NCBI RefSeq assembly: GCF_030954495.1
Contig: NZ_JAVHUW010000056.1
Coordinates: forward strand, 1-64,000
Direction: 5' to 3'
Source: Candidatus Desulfosporosinus nitrosoreducens
GTDB taxonomy: Bacteria; Bacillota; Desulfitobacteriia; Desulfitobacteriales; Desulfitobacteriaceae
DNA length: 64,000 nt
Shown: one piece after another, positions 58,277 to 64,000 of the stretch
Layout of the letters: every line of letters starts with the position of its first letter
Position numbering within the stretch: position 1 is the first letter of the stretch
Translations under genes and position numbers: made by a program
Notes under the pieces: model-generated
The model's input: the letters and a program-made list of their open reading frames with translations, nothing else
Databases searched by the model: none
Told to the model about the DNA's origin: nothing

Positions 58277-60055
58277 TTAAGGCTTGCCGTGATGACCTTT
58301 ATTGTTCTTATTAGGTATTAGGCTTAAGATCTGAGCAAGCATGGTGGTGGCGTCCTTATCAATTTTTAGAGCAACAGGTCCGGGTCCGCGGGAAACGATC
58401 ACCGTTACCTGGCTCCCTTGCTGGATCATTTCTCCGGGATTGGGAGTGGTGCTGATGACGACATCCTTAGGAATGGTCATAGAATCCTGTGTCTCCATCA
58501 GGGGAAACAAATTATTTTGCTGGAGTATAGCCTGGGCATCAGCGGAAGATTTATTAATCACATTGGGCATGTTAATCATCACCAAAGAAGGCCCGTCGCT
58601 GACTGTCAAATTAATCGGACTGCTTTTGGCCCAAGTCGCACCAGGCATCGGGTTTTGACCCGTGACATACCCTTTAGGCACTGTCGCACTGGGCTTGGTA
58701 TCAACGGTTATTTTACCTGTAAAGCCTGCGTTCTGAATCATGTTTTCAGCGTCGGCCTGAGTCATCGACCCGGTGGTGGACACGTCCGGGAACTGCCCGG
58801 TATTCGGACCATCGCTTACCGTCACTTGAATTTCCCGGCTTTCTTTAACCGTTGAACCCGCCGCAGGGTCCTGTTCCATGATGACACCGTTCTGGAACTT
58901 ATCACTGTTGGCATGCTTGACAGTCGGATTGAGCGTTAATCCGGAGGATTTAATATACTCTCCGGCCACCGGCACCGTCTTGCCAACGACATCCGGAACT
59001 TTGGTCAAACTGACCATAAAGTAGCTTTTAAAGGCGATTACACCCAGCACAAGAAGAACTGCGACGAGCCCTCCCGTGATCCACAGCCAACGTTTTTTCC
59101 TTTTCTTCTTCACGGGACCCAACTCTTTTTCCGCTTCCTGATCACGCACTGCAATAGGAGCCAGGATTTTGCCCATACCCTGGTGAGTCTGCGTAGCCTC
59201 CAGGTCGTCCGCCTGATATACTTCGGGTCGGGTAATGGGACGTCCGGCAAGAAGATGGTTCAGATCTTCCAACAGGTCCTTGGCCGAAGAATAGCGTTGT
59301 TCCGGTGACTTAGCAATGGCCCTCATGATGACTTGCTCCAATTCCTTGTCAACACGGGGGTTAATCTTGCTGGGCAGCGTTGGTTGTTCCTGAAGGTGCT
59401 TAAGAGCAATGGCAATCGGAGTCTCACCGTCATAAGGGACTTTACCGGTTATTAATTCATAGAGAATAATCCCCAAGGAATAAATATCCGACTGTTCATT
59501 GCTTTGCAGTCCTTTAGCCTGTTCGGGCGACAGGTAATGAACAGAGCCAATAATGTCTCCCGTATGCGTTACGGTTGCCGAGGAAACGGCTCTGGCAATG
59601 CCGAAATCCGTAACTTTTGCCCGCCCGTCCGCCGTAACCAAAATATTGTGCGGTTTTATATCCCTATGAATAATGTGATGCTCATGGGCGTTTTGAATGG
59701 CTCCGGTAATTTGACGGGCAAGATTAATCGTCTGGTCCGTGGATAAGGGAGCATATTCGCGAATAATTTCTTTGAGATTTCGCCCCTCCACATATTCCAT
59801 AACGATATATTCGGTATCCCCTTCTTTGCCAACATCATAAACAGAGACGATATTAGGATGGGATAAGCTGGCGACGGCTTGGGCTTCCCTGCGAAATCGG
59901 CGAATAAAGTCTTCATCCGTGGCAAACTGCTCTCGAAGCACTTTGATCGTCACGACACGATTAAGCAGTTGGTCCTTAGCTTTATAGACAATCGCCATTC
60001 CGCCAGCCCCAATGCGCTCTAAAACCTCATATCGTCCTCCGAAGATTTTACTCAC
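58277..60055 (-). CDS. prkC: Ser/Thr protein kinase with PASTA repeats (PrkC/Stk1 type)
   Basis: The kinase domain (residues about 8-265) has RIGAGGMAIVYKAKD (Gly loop), the catalytic HRDIKPHNILV, the DFG in VTDFGIARA and SVHYLSPEQAKG. One transmembrane helix is near residue 325 (basic KKKRKKR just before). Three extracellular PASTA repeats follow, at about 350-415, 420-485 and 490-560, which bind muropeptides in relatives. I use the GTG at 60055 after AGGTG rather than 60064. It forms a signalling set with prpC, a PBP, a RodA/FtsW protein and an FHA protein. Confidence 0.95.
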   Translation of the reverse strand: MSKIFGGRYEVLERIGAGGMAIVYKAKDQLLNRVVTIKVLREQFATDEDFIRRFRREAQAVASLSHPNIVSVYDVGKEGDTEYIVMEYVEGRNLKEIIREYAPLSTDQTINLARQITGAIQNAHEHHIIHRDIKPHNILVTADGRAKVTDFGIARAVSSATVTHTGDIIGSVHYLSPEQAKGLQSNEQSDIYSLGIILYELITGKVPYDGETPIAIALKHLQEQPTLPSKINPRVDKELEQVIMRAIAKSPEQRYSSAKDLLEDLNHLLAGRPITRPEVYQADDLEATQTHQGMGKILAPIAVRDQEAEKELGPVKKKRKKRWLWITGGLVAVLLVLGVIAFKSYFMVSLTKVPDVVGKTVPVAGEYIKSSGLTLNPTVKHANSDKFQNGVIMEQDPAAGSTVKESREIQVTVSDGPNTGQFPDVSTTGSMTQADAENMIQNAGFTGKITVDTKPSATVPKGYVTGQNPMPGATWAKSSPINLTVSDGPSLVMINMPNVINKSSADAQAILQQNNLFPLMETQDSMTIPKDVVISTTPNPGEMIQQGSQVTVIVSRGPGPVALKIDKDATTMLAQILSLIPNKNNKGHHGKP

Positions 60056-60064
60056 TAAATGCAC

Positions 60065-61468
60065 CTACTTTCTGGCTAATGCTTCTTGCATAATTTGTCG
60101 CGCAATGGGCGCAGCTGCCCCTCCTCCAGTTCCACCATGTTCTACGAAAACAGCCACCGCAATTCGGGGGGTCGCAGCCGGTGCAAAAGCAATGTACCAG
60201 GCATGTGTCGTCTGGTTCCCCCCCGGCTCCGCCGAACCCGTTTTAGCCGCTACCTGAACGTCCGGCAAAGCCCCGGGAGAAGCTGTGCCATCAGTTACGG
60301 CCGTTATCATAGCACTTGTAATCTTATCCGCCTCTTCTTTGGAAAGTGCAGTTAACCAAGGCTGAGGTTGTTGTTCAAATTGTACATTCTGGGAAGGATC
60401 AAGCACTCGTTCCACAATGTGAGGAGTCATGATCACGCCATGATTGGCGATCCCTGCCGTAATCAAAGCCATTTGAAAGGGAGTAACCAAAACTTCCCCT
60501 TGGCCGAAGGCACTGGCCGCAAGGAGATTTATTGACAAAGAGTCAGGAACTTTAGCGGCATTTGTTATTTGACTCAAAGGAACATTAAGTTCAAAAGGAA
60601 TCTTTTGACCAAAACCGAAGCCTTTGGCTGCCGAGAGAAAACTTTTATCCCCTGCCTGAACCCCGAACGTTGCAAAGTAAGTGTTGCAGGAGTCGGCTAA
60701 AGCCATATTATAGTTAACCCAGCCATGAGCTTTATCATCTTGCTCCGGAATAACCTGGCCGTTAATCACCGTAGACCCTGTACAGTTGTAAAGATCCGTA
60801 GTGTTTATTCCACTCCTGAATAAGGCGGCGGAGGTCACGACTTTCATGATCGAGCCCGGTGGAAAAAGAGAAAAAGCACGGTTTTCCAAGGGTCTCTCGC
60901 GCGTCTGATTGATAATGTCTTTCCAATGACTTTCTAAGTTTGTCGGATCAAACCCGGGCTGGCTCACCAAAGCCAGCACTTCACCGGTCTGAGGGTCTAT
61001 GGCAATAGCCGCGCCCATTTTCCCTTTAAGGGCGTTATAAGCAACACTCTGCAGGTGAGAATCCAGCGTGAGAACTACATCATCCCCTTGGCGGGGAAGA
61101 GAAAAAAGCTGCTGAACTGTTTGCGTAGCCGTCGCGTTTTTAATTCCCATAAGCCAATTAGCCAGAGTTCCTTCCAGGCCCGAGGCGCCGAGCTGAACGG
61201 ACGAATAGCCAAGAGTAGGCTCGTACATTTCGCCTTGAGGATAGACTCGAACCTTTTTTCCCTTGATCGTCTGAGTTTGTGCTATTATTTCGCCGTTGCG
61301 ATCAAAAATTCCTCCACGAGTCACGCGGCTTTCCATGAGAATTAAGCGCCGGTTAGCCGGATTTTCCAAGAGAGTGTCCGACCGGACAACCTGCCAATAA
61401 ACAAGCCCCAGACTCAAAACAAAGAAACTAAACGCTATACCAAGTGCTACGCGACGTACCCCTCGCAT
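60065..61468 (-). CDS. Class B penicillin-binding protein
   Basis: A transpeptidase for peptidoglycan cross-linking. One N-terminal signal anchor (residues about 7-27), then a short pedestal (RGGIFDRNGEIIAQT) and the transpeptidase domain: SxxK as PPGSIMKVV (Ser near 205), SxN as DSCNTYFA and KTG as AAKTGSAEPGG. 467 residues. It resembles PbpA-type proteins of actinobacterial and clostridial rodA-pbpA-pknB-pstP clusters. It overlaps the rodA/ftsW-like gene by one base. Confidence 0.93.
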   Translation of the reverse strand: MRGVRRVALGIAFSFFVLSLGLVYWQVVRSDTLLENPANRRLILMESRVTRGGIFDRNGEIIAQTQTIKGKKVRVYPQGEMYEPTLGYSSVQLGASGLEGTLANWLMGIKNATATQTVQQLFSLPRQGDDVVLTLDSHLQSVAYNALKGKMGAAIAIDPQTGEVLALVSQPGFDPTNLESHWKDIINQTRERPLENRAFSLFPPGSIMKVVTSAALFRSGINTTDLYNCTGSTVINGQVIPEQDDKAHGWVNYNMALADSCNTYFATFGVQAGDKSFLSAAKGFGFGQKIPFELNVPLSQITNAAKVPDSLSINLLAASAFGQGEVLVTPFQMALITAGIANHGVIMTPHIVERVLDPSQNVQFEQQPQPWLTALSKEEADKITSAMITAVTDGTASPGALPDVQVAAKTGSAEPGGNQTTHAWYIAFAPAATPRIAVAVFVEHGGTGGGAAAPIARQIMQEALARK

Positions 61469-62751
61469 TATGTTGCATACTCCCTTCCTCTTGCCTTACT
61501 GCGCTGGGAACCCACCGCGGTGGCATTGGAAATATTCAGCAATACCCCAAGAAGGATAAAATGAACAAGTAAGGAACTTCCGCCATAACTTACCCAAGGC
61601 AGCGGTATCCCGGTCAAAGGAAGCAATTTAGTGACACCGGCCAGAATAATTAAGGTCTCCGTCCCCAGAAGAATGCCAATCCCCGCCGCTAAAATCTGTC
61701 CAAAGCGATCTTTCGCTTTTAAGCTTATAGAAAAAGCCCTCATCACCACGATGAGAAAAAGAACCAGGACGGCCATGGCCCCCGCAAAACCAAGCTCTTC
61801 CGCAATGACGGAAAAGATAAAGTCTGTGCTTGCTGCCGGCACTGTCGCAGCCCCTATCCCGTTGCCTAATCCTGTCCCCAAAATCTTTCCCCCACTGATG
61901 GCAAACAAGGATTGGGCAATTTGATAGCCCATACCCGTAGGGTCCTGCCAAGGATTCAGCCAAACCAAAACCCTGACGCGCACGTGCCTGAAAAGCAGGT
62001 AGCCCGCGCTTCCGACCACAAGAAAAATCGGCGCCGATATCATCAGGTATAGAGCACGTTCTGTTACAATGTAGATCATAAAAACAAACAGTGCATAAAA
62101 AACCAGGGCGGTTCCAAGGCTTTTCTGAGCGCCTAACAGGCCAAGAGAAAAAGCGGCCATAACCAGAAAAGGTCCTAAAGTCCGCCAATCCGGCAGCGAG
62201 AATTTCCCCCATTGCACAGTTCCGACCCGCAATAATTCTTCATTTTGTTCCAAATAGGTCGCCATAAATAAAAGCAGAGCGAGTTTCACAAACTCCTCAG
62301 GCTCAACGCCAACGCCCGCGATTCTCAGCCAGCTGGTTGCGCCGCCCGCCGCAAAGCCAAAGACAAGGGTGATCAACAGCAGGGCCACGGCCAGCAATCC
62401 CCAGAGATAGCGAAACCTGCTCAACCGGCGATAATCGCGCATAACCCATAATACGGAATAGAAAATCAAGTGTCCGATATTGGCCCACCAAAACTGGCGC
62501 AAAGCTGATTCAGGGCTGATCCGCACTAAAAAAACAAGCCCTAAAGCCATAATAGCCTGAACAACCGGAAGGACATAGGGGTCCCCTTGGTAATTAAGAA
62601 CCTCTTCCAGCAAGCTTCCTAAAAGGACAATGGCCGTAAACATAATGGTCTGCCAAAGGAGTTGGTTTTTTTCTCCTCCCCATTTCAGCAGGCCGAATCC
62701 CAGCCACATCATTCCTATAATTATGAGGCGCGAGACGAAACGATGAATCAT
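61468..62751 (-). CDS. FtsW/RodA/SpoVE family glycosyltransferase
   Basis: A SEDS peptidoglycan polymerase. About ten membrane helices; conserved parts are GGATSWLRIAGVGVEPEEFVKLALLLF (landmark; the ExxK region), NPWQDPTGMGYQIAQSLFAISGG, TDFIFSVIAEELGF and GIPLPWVSYGGSSLLVHF. It probably works with the PBP encoded next. I use ATG 62751, seven bases after GGAG; the frame is open to 62799 inside prpC. RodA versus FtsW type cannot be settled by eye. 427 residues. Confidence 0.92.
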   Translation of the reverse strand: MIHRFVSRLIIIGMMWLGFGLLKWGGEKNQLLWQTIMFTAIVLLGSLLEEVLNYQGDPYVLPVVQAIMALGLVFLVRISPESALRQFWWANIGHLIFYSVLWVMRDYRRLSRFRYLWGLLAVALLLITLVFGFAAGGATSWLRIAGVGVEPEEFVKLALLLFMATYLEQNEELLRVGTVQWGKFSLPDWRTLGPFLVMAAFSLGLLGAQKSLGTALVFYALFVFMIYIVTERALYLMISAPIFLVVGSAGYLLFRHVRVRVLVWLNPWQDPTGMGYQIAQSLFAISGGKILGTGLGNGIGAATVPAASTDFIFSVIAEELGFAGAMAVLVLFLIVVMRAFSISLKAKDRFGQILAAGIGILLGTETLIILAGVTKLLPLTGIPLPWVSYGGSSLLVHFILLGVLLNISNATAVGSQRSKARGREYAT

Positions 62752-62755
62752 TGGC

Positions 62756-63475
62756 TTACTCCATAATACAGCATAAAGCTGTGAAATTATCCGGTGCACC
62801 CCGCTCTAAGATAAGCTGCCGCAAGCGTTCCAGCCGTTCTTCCCAAGTGCCCGGTTCTTTAAATTCCGCAAACAATTCCTGCTCACTGATTACATTGGAG
62901 ACCCCATCCGTACATAAAAGGAAAACATCATCCGGTTGCAGGGTAATTCTCTGACAATCCACTTCAATTTCCTGATCAGCACCGACTGCGCGCATTAAAA
63001 CATGACGTTGCGGATGTTTTTCGGCTTCTTCCAAAGAAATTTGACCTAAACGCACCAGCTCGCCCACCAGAGAGTGGTCTTTCGTCAAGGCTGTCAACTC
63101 TTCATTGCGCCAAAGGTAGGCCCGGCTGTCTCCGGCATGAGCAATGACAGCCTTTAAGCCCCTGACGAGCAGCACTGTAAGAGTCGTACCCATTCCTGCA
63201 TTTTCGGGCTCTGTTGTCGAAGATTCATAAACTACCCGGTTGGCCTGAGCAAAGGATTCAACGAGCCAGCCTTCCAAATCTTGATCCGTCTGATCTTTCA
63301 ACTCAGGAGCCAGTTTTTCCAATTCACGCAGGGCCGTCGAAGAAGCAATCTCTCCGGCCCGATGTCCTCCCATGCCATCGGCCACGGCGAAAATTCCCTG
63401 ATCAGATAACACTAAAAAGGAATCTTCATTATTTTTGCGAATACATCCTTTTTCACTAAAGCTTAGCACTCTCAT
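62756..63475 (-). CDS. prpC: PP2C-type Ser/Thr protein phosphatase
   Basis: The phosphatase partner of PrkC. Motifs: NNEDSFLV, the metal-binding VADGMGGHRAGEIAS, AHAGDSRAYLW, TKDHSLVGELVRLG and LLCTDGVSNVI with a final Asp in GAPDNFTALCC. 239 residues. ATG 63475 lies after GAGGTGG inside the end of the FHA gene (20-bp overlap). Cytoplasmic. Confidence 0.95.
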   Translation of the reverse strand: MRVLSFSEKGCIRKNNEDSFLVLSDQGIFAVADGMGGHRAGEIASSTALRELEKLAPELKDQTDQDLEGWLVESFAQANRVVYESSTTEPENAGMGTTLTVLLVRGLKAVIAHAGDSRAYLWRNEELTALTKDHSLVGELVRLGQISLEEAEKHPQRHVLMRAVGADQEIEVDCQRITLQPDDVFLLCTDGVSNVISEQELFAEFKEPGTWEERLERLRQLILERGAPDNFTALCCIME

Positions 63476-63905
63476 TTTGCCACCTCGAGTATTGGAATGT
63501 GATACTTCCAATTTTCACATAATCTCCGGCCACCAATTGAACCGGAGAATGAATTTGCTCGCCGTTTACCCATGTACCATTCGTGCTTCCAAGGTCTTCA
63601 ACAAAGGTTTGTCCCTTTTGGCAGCGAAAAACGGCATGATCGATTGAAGCAAAATGATCTGGTAAAACAATATCATTATGCTTTCCGCGTCCTAAACGCA
63701 GTCCTTTCCCATCAACCTTGAAAATCCGGCCTCTGGAAAGGGTTTCTGTGCCTGTTAAAACTTCTAACCGTCCGAATTCTTGATTGGAACGCTGAAACAT
63801 CCCCTTAAACTGCAGGTCTGCCAAAAGCGCCGTAAAAATTCTAAAAATGAAAAGATAGATTAAGGCGACAAAAACCAGTCGTCCGATCACTGTAACAACT
63901 TGCAT
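63456..63905 (-). CDS. Membrane-anchored FHA-domain protein
   Basis: An N-terminal transmembrane helix (residues about 5-27) and a C-terminal FHA domain that binds phosphothreonine: LRLGRGKHNDIVLPDHFASIDHAVF (landmark), DLGSTNGTWVNGEQI. It resembles FhaB of actinobacterial pknB clusters and is probably a PrkC substrate or scaffold for cell-wall synthesis. ATG 63905 lies behind TTTGGAGGG; the ORF start at 63923 is before that site. About 149 residues. The last 95 bp of the window (63906-64000) show no gene that I can support. Confidence 0.9.
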   Translation of the reverse strand: MQVVTVIGRLVFVALIYLFIFRIFTALLADLQFKGMFQRSNQEFGRLEVLTGTETLSRGRIFKVDGKGLRLGRGKHNDIVLPDHFASIDHAVFRCQKGQTFVEDLGSTNGTWVNGEQIHSPVQLVAGDYVKIGSITFQYSRWQNESAKL

Positions 63906-64000
63906 ACAACCCTCCAAATTCACTAATCAGAGAGTACACCCGACAGTCAGCCAACCGCATCACGGCAAAGGGGTTTTTTGAATAACCAGAACACTTTGTC

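Noticed and set aside
63906..64000. C-terminus of a further FHA gene at the right edge
   Set aside because: A minus-strand frame is open for a few codons but is too short to recognise.

Overview
The window looks like a piece of chromosome from an anaerobic, spore-forming, low- to mid-GC Firmicute of the Desulfosporosinus/Desulfitobacterium type (Peptococcaceae). The clues are an 11-subunit-style nuo operon with no nuoEFG in front of it, the FapR/FabK type of fatty-acid synthesis, sporulation genes (gpr, ylbJ, a SASP-like mini-gene), an APS-reductase-like flavoprotein/ferredoxin pair with Hdr/Mvh-type electron carriers, and Shine-Dalgarno sequences with frequent TTG and GTG starts. Assignment is by protein resemblance and gene order only. 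No tRNA, rRNA, CRISPR array, prophage or intact transposase gene was seen.

Layout: (1) 1-4.2 kb, nuoABCDHI and the start of nuoJ on the minus strand. (2) 4.2-32.6 kb, a very long minus-strand run of core genes. Read in the direction of transcription it is patatin, ackA, yceD, rpmF, then fapR-plsX-fabH-fabK-fabD-fabG-acpP-(fabK-like)-fabF-rnc-smc, ftsY, a methylthioadenosine salvage trio (mtnP-mtnA-mtaD), ylxM-ffh, rpsP-khpA-rimM-trmD-SPOUT methylase-rplS-lepB-rbgA-rnhB. (3) 32.6-33.8 kb, ylbJ on the plus strand. (4) 34.0-42.8 kb, an accessory redox island: carbonic anhydrase, MvhD-like protein, a 572-residue FAD-less HdrA/QmoB-like iron-sulfur protein, AprB-like ferredoxin, AprA-like flavoprotein, DASS-type anion carrier, CRP/FNR regulator and a soluble chemoreceptor. 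(5) 43.1-44.9 kb, an Fe-S aldo/keto reductase and a divergent MarR regulator. (6) 45.1-50.4 kb, rsmD, gpr, the SASP-like mini-gene and recG. (7) 50.4-54.7 kb, sdaAA/AB, fakA-asp23, rpmB. (8) 54.8-63.9 kb, hslO, thiN, rpe, rsgA and the PASTA-kinase/PP2C/PBP/RodA/FHA signalling cluster.

The island at 34-43 kb is the best candidate for an undescribed system. Three of its promoters (chemoreceptor, carrier, flavoprotein) carry a CRP-family site of the form TGTCK-N6-CGAC, and in all three its centre lies exactly 34.5 bp from the proximal edge of the -10 box. That is the geometry of class II activation. A CRP-family gene whose recognition helix carries Arg-Gln sits inside the island. The enzyme is built like adenylylsulfate reductase, but the neighbours (no sat, no qmoA, a divergent carrier, a carbonic anhydrase) argue for another substrate. 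I cannot identify that substrate.

Other points: a 41-residue SASP-like peptide next to the GPR protease gene; an mtnP that only makes sense with an ATT or CTG start; a roughly 300-bp structured repeat abutting the stop codons of both smc and ffh, with a tandem array of relatives before ftsY; a 17-bp inverted-repeat element between thiN and hslO; a pair of matching hairpin repeats between convergent genes; and a variant FapR operator lying on the -10 box of the fab operon.
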